Shown: piece by piece, positions 49,289-58,850 of the stretch
How positions within the stretch are numbered: position 1 is the first letter of the stretch
Layout of the letters: every line of letters starts with the position of its first letter
Assembly: GCF_009730915.1 (NCBI RefSeq)
Contig: NC_052474.1
Coordinates: 21,859,501-21,923,500 of the forward strand
From: Dioscorea cayenensis subsp. rotundata
Lineage: Eukaryota > Streptophyta > Magnoliopsida > Dioscoreales > Dioscoreaceae
Direction of reading: 5' to 3'
DNA: 64,000 nt
The notes under the pieces: generated by a model
The model's input: only the letters and a program-made list of their open reading frames with translations
What the model was told of the DNA's origin: nothing
The model's database searches: none
Made by a program: the position numbers and the translations under genes

Positions 49289-49584
49289 TCAAGCATTAAT
49301 ATCCATCTGAGACAATGAAGCAGATTCAGCATCTTCAGCAACAGCAGTTGAAGTTGAAGCAGCCTGTTCAGCTTCACAGCAAAGAGAGCACTTGGAGGAT
49401 TTAGACCCATTATTCTTTCTCCCTGAACTCTTGTTGCCTGAACCTTTGAGCTCTTGAACTGGCTGCCTCACCTTCACACCTCTTATCATCTGTTTGTTCA
49501 TATATATATCAATCAAGTAATTAATCAGAAACAAAGATTTAGTTATTTGGATCTTGATTAATTAATCATTCATGATAAATTAAG

Positions 49585-49619
<35 letters not shown>

Positions 49620-51635
49620 CCAAGAGCATTACATATTTCCCACATTTGATATCAGAGTAAATCACTATGAAGTCTCCTTCCTGAAGCCCATTTGTTCTCA
49701 CAAAATCTCCTGAAGCAATAACACAATTCCAATTAATCAATCAGTTATTAAAAAGATGAAAAAGTATATATATTAAAACTCATGATCATGATTATATATG
49801 ATCAGTCAGTAATCTTGAAATTAATTGATCTTGCCTGTGTTCTCCAGTAGATACATTCGGCTTTTGTTGTTCGGCCAGTACCTGAATTTGTTGGCTTTTT
49901 AACATTGTCAAAGAGAGAAAATAAGAAGAAAAAAAACAATCACTAATGGAAAACCATTTTGATAACTATATATATATATTATTATATTCACCTGTAACGC
50001 ATGTTCCAGACTTTAGATGATCCAATGTCTTCCATGGCAATGGAGATGCCATCTCTAGCATCCAGTTCTGGGAGATGAAGCTCAGCTTCCTTCTGGTGTA
50101 TATATATATACAATTCATCAAACACATGAAACAATCAAAACAAACTTTCAAAAAAGAAATAAAGAACATAATATGATTCCACATGATCAATTATATATAT
50201 ATATATATATATATCTACTCCATGAAATCTCACTTTTGGGAGAACAATCCTTCCAAGACTACCAACATCACTTTGTTTCAGCACTTTCTGCAGTAAAAAC
50301 CTCAAGTTCTTCTCTGGTTTCCAGTCCTACACATCAACCATTAAATAAAAAACCAAATCATTATAGCAAATATATAAAACAGTATTAACAAACAAATCAA
50401 ACCTGACGTTTATGATCAGTAGAAGAAAAGTTCACATTGCATTGTTGAGAAGATTCTCCATCAAGAAGAGACCGACTCGGCTGAGAATGAAGCTGTCGAT
50501 TACGGTTATTGTGGTGGTGGTGGTGGTGATGGTGGTGTAGTGCAGAAACACGGCGTTGCCGAGCCATTCGTTTCTTCCGAGCTTCTTTAGTGGCCGAAGC
50601 CATTCGTGTTAGTCGATCACTTGGCTGAAAAAACTGGTTACTTTGAAACTGAACTGGAAAACAACCACCAGCAATTGGAACTGCAGTGAATGGAGTTGGA
50701 GGCAATGGAGAATAATGATGTGCTTGACTAGTACCAAAATGAGCATGCCATGCAGTGGCTGGATCAAGAAACTCCGGCGCCGGCGAGAACTGCTGGTTTC
50801 CGGTTGTGTTCTGGAAATGAAAAGCAGGTGAAGGCACATGAGCGTAACATGGAAACGAAGATTGATCCATTTGGTATGGTGAGTTGAGAACCCAAGTGAC
50901 CCCGTGCTCATAGTTGTAACTAGGGTTAGGGTTAAGAGGAGGGCAAGGAGATTGGTCACGTTGAGAACGCTTCTTCCTCTCAAGATGGTGGTTTTGGACC
51001 CAAGTGAGGATGAGCTTGAGGAGTTGCATCATGCCCTGAGTTCCGCCGCCGAGCCGGCGAGCGGCGGCCTCGATCGTAGACTTCTTCAACTTGATGCTCC
51101 GGAGATCTTCCGGCGAGATCGAGTCACGGTTGCTTTTCAACCACTCTAAGAAAACTTTCGCTAGATCCTCACTTGACGTCTCCCTCTCCCTCTCCCTCTC
51201 TCTCGCCGGCGCCGCCTCCGGCTCCGTCTCGTCCACCATCACGTTATCGTCGGAGAAGAAAACGGACGGGTCCCAGAGCGAAGAGTCTAGAAAGTCCATA
51301 TCTCCGAGTATATCCAACGGCTGATCATGATCCAACGACCCTTCCGCCGCCGCAGGCACCAACCCCACCCCGCCGTCTCCCGCCGCTAAAGCCCAAGACG
51401 AAGACGAAGACGAAGACGAAGATGAAGATGAGCACGTCGTTTTGATCGCGTTCGAAGCTGATGAAGGCGAAGGAGACGACGTCGTCGGAGATGACAAGTA
51501 TGGGAAGTCCGGCAACGCCGCGAATGCCTCGTCGGAGAAGATGAGATCTTCTCCATCCATCCCTAAAATCAAACCACCTCCATTTCCTCCTTCTTCTCCT
51601 CTTTCTTCAATCCACATCTTCTCACTCTCCGCCAT
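49289..51635 (-). CDS. ABI3: ABI3/VP1 B3-domain transcription factor
   Basis: ABI3/VP1 activates seed maturation and ABA-response genes by binding RY (CATGCA) elements and partnering with bZIP factors. Six exons on the minus strand: 51635-50403, 50326-50234, 50092-49992, 49881-49835, 49709-49633 and 49489-49289 give 583 residues. Residues 30-140 are acidic/Ser-rich (activation region). Residues about 154-222 form the B1 region ([41 protein letters not shown]). About 346-362 is the basic B2 region ([13 protein letters not shown]). The B3 DNA-binding domain runs from [14 protein letters not shown] at about 412 through [43 protein letters not shown] and [12 protein letters not shown] nine-His run follows B2. 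The fourth intron uses a GC donor (ACACAG/GCAAGA). Several introns carry (TA)n repeats. The first exon is GC-richer than the rest. Confidence 0.96.
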
Positions 51636-51916
51636 TTTTTTTTTCCTTCTCTCACAAGACCTTGAATGGAAAGATTTGAGAAGAAAGTAGAAACTAGTTT
51701 TTGTTTTGTGTTTATCTCTCTTCCACTAAAGACAACACCAAAGGAAACAAATACTAATAATTAATTTTAATAAATATTAATTCTAATTTTTAATAAAAAA
51801 AAAATACAACAAAAAGAACCTGGTTGAGGGGTGGGGTTGAGAGAATGAAAGAGAAACCCCCTGCCCTCTTCCAAGGGAGCAAAGAAAGCGACTCTTTCTT
51901 CCTTTTCTCTACACCA

Positions 51917-51922
51917 TTTATA
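51917..51922 (-). promoter_or_regulatory. probable TATA box of ABI3
   Basis: On the minus strand CCTTTATAAATGG lies about 280 bp upstream of the ABI3 start codon. It is followed by a pyrimidine-rich leader, which gives a 5' UTR of roughly 250 bases. The position is inferred, not mapped. Confidence 0.55.
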
Positions 51923-52474
51923 AAGGCAAGAATTTCATTATACATATATGGTTCAATTGTTGTATAAGTCCTATAATTATATATTTTTTAAGTATAATTA
52001 AATTTTTATATTTAATTAAATTGGGTCATTCTAGTCACAGTAATTTTTTTAGATATAGTTAAGTTCTTGTAATTTATACTTGTCCATTTATACAGTGGAT
52101 TAAAATGACTTAATTTAACTAAATTTAAAAACTTAATTGTACCTAAAAATATTACAATGACCGAAAAAACAGAAAATACACAATTACAGAGATATCTGTA
52201 CAGTATATACATGTTTGTTAAATTAAATTATAAATTATTTCAGGATGAGAAATGGAAAAATTAAGATGGAGTTAGATTGAAAAAGAGAAGAGGAAGTGGA
52301 AAGGAGTGGGGGAAGCGGTTTGGGAAGTGGCCAATGGCATTTGGAAGGTGGTTTTTTTTCCAGTGGGAGTGCGTGATAAATGGGATGGTGCCAGGCTTGG
52401 AAGAGGGAAGAGGAGGGAAGTGGGTTTTCTCTGACGAAAGCCATCTCGTTTCATTGGTCAAAACAAACGGCGAA

Positions 52475-52480
52475 CACGTG
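52475..52480. promoter_or_regulatory. G-box CACGTG upstream of ABI3
   Basis: A palindromic CACGTG in context AACACGTGTC, about 840 bp upstream of the ABI3 start. G-boxes of this type are bound by bZIP (ABF/ABI5 class) and bHLH factors. Function here is inferred. Confidence 0.5.
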
Positions 52481-52667
52481 TCTCTCTGGTTACTAAGCGG
52501 TGGCAAAATTTTGGAGGGATGGATCTGGCCGTTGGTTTTTGGTGTGATTGAAAAGTGTTGATCTCGAGGATGGAGAAGGAGTGAAGTGAATGGACCGGAT
52601 TGGGCTTGGGGAATGGGTTTATTGGATGAATAGGACCAGGTGTCCTCTTCTGTTTTGGACTGCAGTG

Positions 52668-52676
52668 ACACGTGGC
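52668..52676. promoter_or_regulatory. ABRE-type ACACGTGGC upstream of ABI3
   Basis: A perfect strong ABA-response element core, about 1,035 bp upstream of the ABI3 start and about 195 bp from the other CACGTG. The pair lies in a GC-richer 450 bp island (about 52240-52690) within AT-rich DNA. Confidence 0.5.
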
Positions 52677-52689
52677 GTGCTTTTGGGGT

Positions 52690-53429
52690 TTTCTTTTCTG
52701 GCTTTTTTATTTATTTAATTTTTATTTTAATTTTTTTATTTTTTTATTTTTTTGTGGTGTTGTGGATGTGACGCGCAGTGGGCGGGTAGGGTGGTGGTTT
52801 CTGGTTTTGGAACTGGTATTGGATCTCGGATTTTTTTCAATGGCAAGATCCGTTATCCATTAAAAGTATATTTTTTAAATTATATTTATTTAAATAAAAA
52901 TAAATTTTATTCAAATTTATATATTTTTGCTAATTATGTTTGAAATATTAGCTCAATTTTAATTTGTTCTCGCTTTAAATGTGTTAGAAAAACCAAAATT
53001 GAGATGTTAATCGTAGCTTGGCTGATTGTGTAGCTTTCTTATATTGTTTGCATATTGGTCAAGACGGTATAAAAATGACAATTGATGACATCAATGTTGT
53101 TTTTGGATAAAAACTATATATATCAATGATAATGAGGGAATTGTTGTAAAGTCAGAAAATAAAAATTGACTATCATTTCACAAATTATTTTTCTTCATTT
53201 TTTACTTAAAAAAATAAACTATGTTCAAAAAATTTTTATTTATCTATATATATCATATATCTAAAGGATGAGAAGGATATCGTAGCTGATGGAGGAAGAT
53301 TGACTTTCTTTGAACCAAACCCCAATATATATAATTACAAATATAGTTATTTTCGTAGGCATAACTTTAATACTTGGTCAAGAACAATTCAGTTTGGTAG
53401 TTTTTCATGCTACTTGCATATTGGGCAAT
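52690..53429. other. AT-rich spacer with decayed copies of the 79 bp unit
   Basis: No gene is seen. From about 53010 onward, fragments such as GCATATTGGTCAAGACGGTATAAA and the TTTTCATGCTACTTGCATATTGGGC segment at about 53400 are recognisable but strongly diverged relatives of the array unit that follows. Confidence 0.55.
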
Positions 53430-55300
53430 ACTAGACATAAACGACAATCGATAATAATGAGGTGATACCTTAAAGTCAGTGATAGAAGTTACTTGATATG
53501 TTGATCAAAACTATTCATAAATAACAACAATTGATAATAAGGTAGTACCTCCAAAGTTAGTTACAAGAGTTACTGACATGTTGGTCAAAACTGTTCATAA
53601 ACCGTCATCGATGATAACGAGTGCGTAGTACCTCAAAGTTAGTGATAGGAGTTACTGACATGTTGGTTAAAACTGTTCATAAACCGTAATCAATGATAAG
53701 GAGGGCGCAGTACCTCAAAGTTAGTTACAAGAGTTACTGACATGTTGGTCAAAACTGTTCATAAACCGTAACTTGATGATAACGAGACAGTACCTCAAAG
53801 TTAGTGACAGGAGTTACTGACATGTTGGACAAACCTGTTCATAAACCGTAACTGATGATAATGAGGCAGTACCTCAAAGTTAGTAACAGAAGTTACTGAC
53901 ATCTTGGTCAAATTTGTTCATAAACCGTAATCGATGATAACGATGGCGCAGTACCTCAAAGTTAGTGACAAGAGTTACTGACATGTTGGTCAACACTGTT
54001 CATAAACTGTAACCGATGATAACGAGGCAGTACCTCAAAGTTAGTGACTGGAATTACTGACATCTTGGTCAAAACAGTTCATAAACCGTAACTGATGATA
54101 ATGAGGCAATACCTCAAAGTTCGTGACAGGAGTTACTGACATGTTGGTCAAAACTGTTCATAAACCGTAACTGATGATAACGAGGCAGTATCTCATAGTT
54201 AGTGACAGGAGTTACTAACATTTTGGTCAAAACTGTTCATAAACCGTAACCGATGATAACGAGACAGTACCTCAAAGTTAGTGACAGGAGTTACTGACAT
54301 CTTCATCAAAACTATTCATAAACTATAAGCGATGATAACGAGGCAGTATCTCAAAGTTAGTGACATGAGTTACTAACATTTTGGTCAAAACTGTTCATAA
54401 ACCATAACCGATGATAACGAGGCAGTACCTCAAAGTTAGTGACAGGAGTTACTGACATCTTGATCAAAACTGTTCATAAACCGTAACCGATGATAACGGG
54501 GCAGTACCTCAAAGTTAGTGGCAGAAGTTACTAGTATCTTGATCAAAACTGTTCATAAACCGTAACCGATGATAACGAGGCAATACCTCAAAGTTAGTGA
54601 CAGGAGTTACTTACATGTTGGTTAAAACTGTTCATAAAATGTAATCAATGATAAGGAGGGCGCAATACCTCAAAGTTAGTTACAAGAGTTACTGACAAGC
54701 TGTTCATAAACCTTAACTGATGATAATGAGACAGTACCTCAAAGTTAGTGACAGGAGTTACTGACATGTTGGTCAAAACTATTTATAAACCGTAACTGAT
54801 GATAATGAAACAGTACCTCAAAGTTAGTGACAGGAATTACTGATATCTTGGTCAAAACTGTTCATAAACCGTAACCGATGATAACGAGGCAGTACCTCAA
54901 AGTTAGTGACAGGAGTTACTGACATCTTGGTCAAAACTGTTCATAAACCGTAACCGATGATAACGAGGCAGTACCTAAAAGTTAGTGATGGAATTACTGA
55001 TATCTTGGTCAAAACTGTTCATAAACTGTAATCGATGATAACGAGGCAATACCTCAAAATTAGTGACAGGAGTTACTGATATGTTGGTCAAAACTGTTCA
55101 TAAATCGTAACCGATGATAACGAGGCAGTACCTCAAAGTTAGTGACATGAGTTATTGGTATGTTGGTCAAAACTGTTCATAAACCATAACCGATGATAAT
55201 GAGACAGTACCTCAAAGTTAATGATAGCAATTACTGACATCTTGGTCAAAACTGTATCTAAACAACAATTTATGACAACGACAGACATTGCCTCAAAGTT
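53430..55300. repeat. 79 bp minisatellite array, about 24 copies
   Basis: The unit runs TCAAAGTTAGTGACAGGAGT, TACTGACATCTTGGTCAAAA, CTGTTCATAAACCGTAACCG, ATGATAACGAGGCAGTACC, which is 79 bases. Successive starts fall near 53469, 53550, 53632, 53714, 53794, 53873, 53954, 54032, 54111, 54190, 54271, 54350, 54429, 54508, 54587, 54668, 54735, 54813, 54895, 54974, 55052, 55130, 55209 and 55290. Most spacings are 78-82, with one shortened unit (about 67) near 54668. Central copies differ by a few percent; outer ones decay. The period is not a multiple of three and no open frame runs through, so it is non-coding. Confidence 0.97.
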
Positions 55301-55475
55301 AGAAATAAAGAGTTATTAGTATCATGACCAAGATTGTGCATAAACTATAATATTGATTATAGCAATAATAATGTGTACCAAAGTTCAAAATTGAAAAGTA
55401 ATTATCACCCAATAAATTTTTAATCTACATCTGCTTGTATCAATCAAGACATAGGGGGGGGGGAGACTACCTTGA

Positions 55476-55506
<31 letters not shown>

Positions 55507-56807
55507 ACTTATTTGCACCTTAGTCCGGGAAATAAACGAAGAGCATTGTCTTAAAGTTACAAATAGTAATTACTTATATTTGGTCAAAACTATTTATAAT
55601 AATAATCGTTGACAATAAGGACACTAGTGATCTTTAAGTTCATAATAGAAAACTACCATCACGTCTTAAAAGATTAAAATAGATTTCCTAATGAATGGTA
55701 GTAGATATATTAAGAAAGATTATCATACTTTTTTGAATCTAACTTCCATATATATATTACTATATAATGAAGACTTGCTTTCGCTACTGCTTTAGTGGGT
55801 TCTTTAACTAAGCCACTGCCTATGAGTCACCGGCTCATTCTTCCGAATTTGGCACAAACCTTTGAATCATTTGTTTTGATACATATGCGTTGATCTCAAT
55901 ATAGTACATAAACAACAATTGATTATAATTAAGAAGGGGCATTACCTACAAATTAGAGAGAAATTAATTCTTTGTGTGTTTTGTCACAACTATATATAAA
56001 TAATAATTATTGATGACAATAAATTAAAAACACTGTGTTCTAAGCTCAATATATATATATATATATATATTATCATCCTTATTGTATTATATTTTACCAA
56101 AAAATAATAGAAGATGCCCAAAATTTATACACATTTTTATGGATATTATATATTTAAAAAAATTAGAAAGATATCTTTTAAGATTGCCAAAGAGGAGTAG
56201 ACTTCTTCAAACCAAACTTCCGTATGTATGTATATATATATATATATATTAATACAGTTTGCATGTATATAAATTCAGACTTGATCATGAGTAAACTCAA
56301 TTGGGAAATTCTTCCATGCTAGCTACTTGCATCTTAGCCAATACGGTGCATAAAACAACCGGTGATAATGAGGCTAGCTACCTCAGAGTTAGTGGTAGAA
56401 TTTACTTGAATTCTAGCCAAGACAATACATAATATATCAACAATCAATGATACTGAAAATTACCTCAAAGCTCAAAATTATAAATGACCATCATTTTGTA
56501 AATTATTAAATTATTTCATCATTTCCAATGCTTAAGGATTTCTATACATATTAGAAAATATGACTAAATTAGGTTGGTTAATTTCCTAATGCCAAGCATA
56601 ATTAATGTTTGGAAATATTATATAGAGTAGAAATCAATAATATCAAAGTCATTCCTCCACTGGATATAAATATTTTTAGAGGTGAGACTTTCACGTCCCA
56701 TTAATAATTCTTTCCCATAATCTAACAGCATTATTATATTACATCAAGCATTTGTTTTTTTTATTTTATGATTTTTATTTATAGATTTATCAAAATAACC
56801 AACTGCT
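55301..56807. other. decayed right flank of the minisatellite and AT-rich spacer
   Basis: Diverged relatives of the unit recur (near 55540-55600, 55900-55990 and 56330-56480, for example CCTCAGAGTTAGTGGTAGAA and TTGGTCAAAACTATTTATAA). They are interspersed with (TA)n runs near 55476, 56046 and 56231 and a G9 run near 55456. There is no gene. Confidence 0.6.
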
Positions 56808-56817
56808 TTTCCTTCCA

Positions 56818-57025
56818 GGTGGCGGACTCACATGGGCCACAGCCCGGGCTGAAGCCCCGGCTGGCTGGCCGAAAAACCTTAGAAAAACTCCATCCGATAA
56901 GGTTTAAATCTGGGCTAAGGAAAAGGAAGCCCAGGGTAAAACCGTGGTTGGGACATAGTTTGTTTATTATGAAGATTGATTTTTATTTAAGCCCGGGTTG
57001 TACTAAATTTTTGGGTCCGCCACGG
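56818..57025. mobile_element. 208 bp non-autonomous TIR element with 10 bp target duplication
   Basis: The element begins GGTGGCGGACTCACATGG and ends TTGGGTCCGCCACGG, giving terminal inverted repeats around GTGGCGGAC. It is flanked by TTTCCTTCCA at 56808-56817 and an identical copy at 57026-57035. It encodes no transposase and contains internal GC-rich palindromic strings (CCCGGGCTGAAGCCCCGG). The 9-10 bp duplication points to a Mutator-like element; 8 bp would suggest hAT. A 100-codon open frame over it is not a gene. Confidence 0.8.
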
Positions 57026-57320
57026 TTTCCTTCCACCTGCATCTTGTTGGTTTTATTCAAAGAAACATAACCAAGTTAACTAGCACAAAGCACTAAAATT
57101 GAATAGATATATATACACACAAACAAATTTGTAATAAAATTAATCTCTTTATTTGTAAGAAAGAAATACATGAGAAATTTCTTAATCTCTGATCACACCT
57201 CACCATAACAAGGAGGACTTTATATAAACACAAATACACACGTAAAACTAGAGAAATTTCTTAATCTCTCACACCTCACAATATATATCTCTTCTTACAC
57301 GTAAAACTAGAGATATCGCT

Positions 57321-57364
57321 TGCATGCATGCATGCATGCATGCAAGAGGTACGTACGTACGTAC
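57321..57364. repeat. (TGCA)n and (GTAC)n palindromic microsatellites
   Basis: Six self-complementary TGCA units (57321-57344) are followed, after GAGGT, by (ACGT)n to 57364. This lies in the presumed 3' UTR of the arabinogalactan-peptide gene and could form hairpins in the transcript. Confidence 0.85.
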
Positions 57365-57379
57365 ATCAGTTCCATTATT

Positions 57380-57577
57380 TTAGCAGAGAAGGAAGCCAAA
57401 GAGGAGGGAGATGAAAGATGCAACTCCGGCAGTGACCATGGAGGAGACGGCAGCACCGGAAGTGGGGCCGGGAGCCGGAGACTGTGTAGCAGTGGTTGTA
57501 GCTCCCTCCACCATGGATGACAAGGCCATGAAAACCACCATGAGAGAGAAGAGCTTCATCTTCAAAGTTGCTTCCAT
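57380..57577 (-). CDS. arabinogalactan peptide (AG-peptide), GPI-anchored
   Basis: The 65-residue intronless precursor has a hydrophobic signal peptide (MKLFSLMVVFMALSSMVEG). A very short mature core, rich in Ala, Thr, Ser and Pro, follows (ATTTATQSPAPGPTSGAA); its Pro residues in AP/PxP settings are the usual hydroxylation and arabinogalactan sites. A C-terminal hydrophobic tail (VTAGVASFISLLFGFLLC) then signals GPI-anchor addition after the Ser/Ala region. This three-part plan and length are those of plant AG-peptides such as AGP16/20/22. The start could be 57577 (MEATLKMKL) or the internal Met at 57559, which gives a cleaner signal peptide. A TATA-like CTATAAATT lies about 75 bp upstream on the minus strand. 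It acts at the outer plasma membrane and wall. Confidence 0.92.
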   Translation of the reverse strand: MEATLKMKLFSLMVVFMALSSMVEGATTTATQSPAPGPTSGAAVSSMVTAGVASFISLLFGFLLC

Positions 57578-57648
57578 CTTGATACAATGATACTGAATTT
57601 CAATGAATTAATGAATGGATGAAGGAAAAGCTAGGTTGAAGGAATGAA

Positions 57649-57654
57649 TTTATA
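57649..57654 (-). promoter_or_regulatory. probable TATA box of AG-peptide gene
   Basis: The minus strand reads ATCTATAAATTCATTCC about 75 bp upstream of the 57577 start. The leader would be short (about 40-50 bases), common for small secreted-protein genes. Confidence 0.55.
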
Positions 57655-57699
57655 GATGAAACGTAAGAAGAAATGGATGGCAGAGGTTTGGTCTTATAA

Positions 57700-58771
57700 T
57701 TAGGTAAAATGTATGTCTGTATGTATGTATATATATATATATATATAGGCAGGAGGAGGAGGAGTAGATTGAGGATCACATAATATTATTGCTGACAGGG
57801 TGGCTAACATTTGGTACCACAGTAAATAAATAAATAATAAAATAAAAATAACTAATAATGATTTTGGTGGTTGTGAAGGGTCCTTTTTACCTCCTGTTGC
57901 TTGTTGTGTGTCAAAGTAGAGTATTTACTGTATTGTTATATATATATATATACTTTGTGTGGTACCATGCATGTATGTATGTGTGCGTGTATGTGTGTAC
58001 AAAAACTATAATTTCATGCATTATATATGCATATATATATATATATATATATATAACTTTTATCTATGAAAAGTATGGCACAAATCTCTTTGACGTGTGC
58101 ATGTTTCAAAATCTCAATAATTCATTTGAAAATAAAATAAAATAATATAGTATGTATATCAACTCTGGAATATCAAAATAGTTGAAGAAAACATATTTCA
58201 TAATAAAGTTTTTTTTTTTTAATCATAGATTGGGTGTAATTTATTAATTAAATGAGAAAAAGAAACTGAAAGACGAAAGAAGCAATTTGTCACTTTAATA
58301 ACATTATTTTATTGGTTTTATGGAGTTGTATAGGTATATGTAATGAACAAGATAACAAGGTATAAACTAAAAATAATATAAATTTAATCAAGCAATTTGT
58401 ATAAAAAAATTCATATTTCCTTTACTACATATCATCTCAAGTTATTTATTCATTTTTGTTAAAAAAGCCAACTCCATTAAAAGATATGACACTCTACTCA
58501 TTAAAAAAAAATAACTTTGTTTTATTTATTTCTTATCAAAAACTCATTTTGGAAATTTAAAAAACAATTCTAATTATATATAAATATATAAATATATAAA
58601 GACATATATGAGCTCAAATCATTCAACTACTAAATTATTTTTATTTCTTATTTTTTTATTTTTAATATGTTTTTATATAAAGTTTATATATAAAGTAGTC
58701 ATATTTTTTAGAATTTTTTTATTAAATAATAATTTTAAAAATTCATTTATTAAATAATAACTATATTGTTC
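57700..58771. other. AT-rich intergenic region between divergent genes
   Basis: It contains (TA)n near 57728-57747 and 58032-58054, a short (GTAT/GTGT) mixed repeat near 57968-57998, and AT-rich DNA. No gene is seen; a 95-codon open frame at 57858-58145 is composed mainly of translated microsatellite. Confidence 0.6.
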
Positions 58772-58780
58772 TATAAAAAG
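58772..58780 (+). promoter_or_regulatory. probable TATA box of DUF185 methyltransferase gene
   Basis: TATAAAAAG about 75 bp upstream of the ATG at 58851, at the border between AT-rich DNA and a GC-rich leader with GCGGCCGC. Confidence 0.55.
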
Positions 58781-58850
58781 GGGTAAAACCGCGGCCGCAA
58801 GCCACAGGGTTCACTCTCCGAAGAGCGACAAGCTCCATCGAAGCTCAACA

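Noticed and set aside
52261..52671. 136-codon minus-strand open frame upstream of ABI3
   Set aside because: Composition is Pro/Ser/His-rich without domain or signal, it overlaps other open frames on both strands, and the GC-rich promoter island explains its length.
53430..55300. CRISPR array
   Set aside because: The repeats are contiguous 79 bp units without unique spacers, in a plant nuclear context.
53430..55300. Repeat protein coding array
   Set aside because: The 79 bp period shifts the frame each unit and stops occur in all frames.
56768..57070. 100-codon open frame
   Set aside because: It spans a short TIR transposon with intact target duplications and is not a gene.
57858..58145. 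95-codon open frame
   Set aside because: Largely translated (TA)n and (GT)n microsatellite (YIYIYI-type text).
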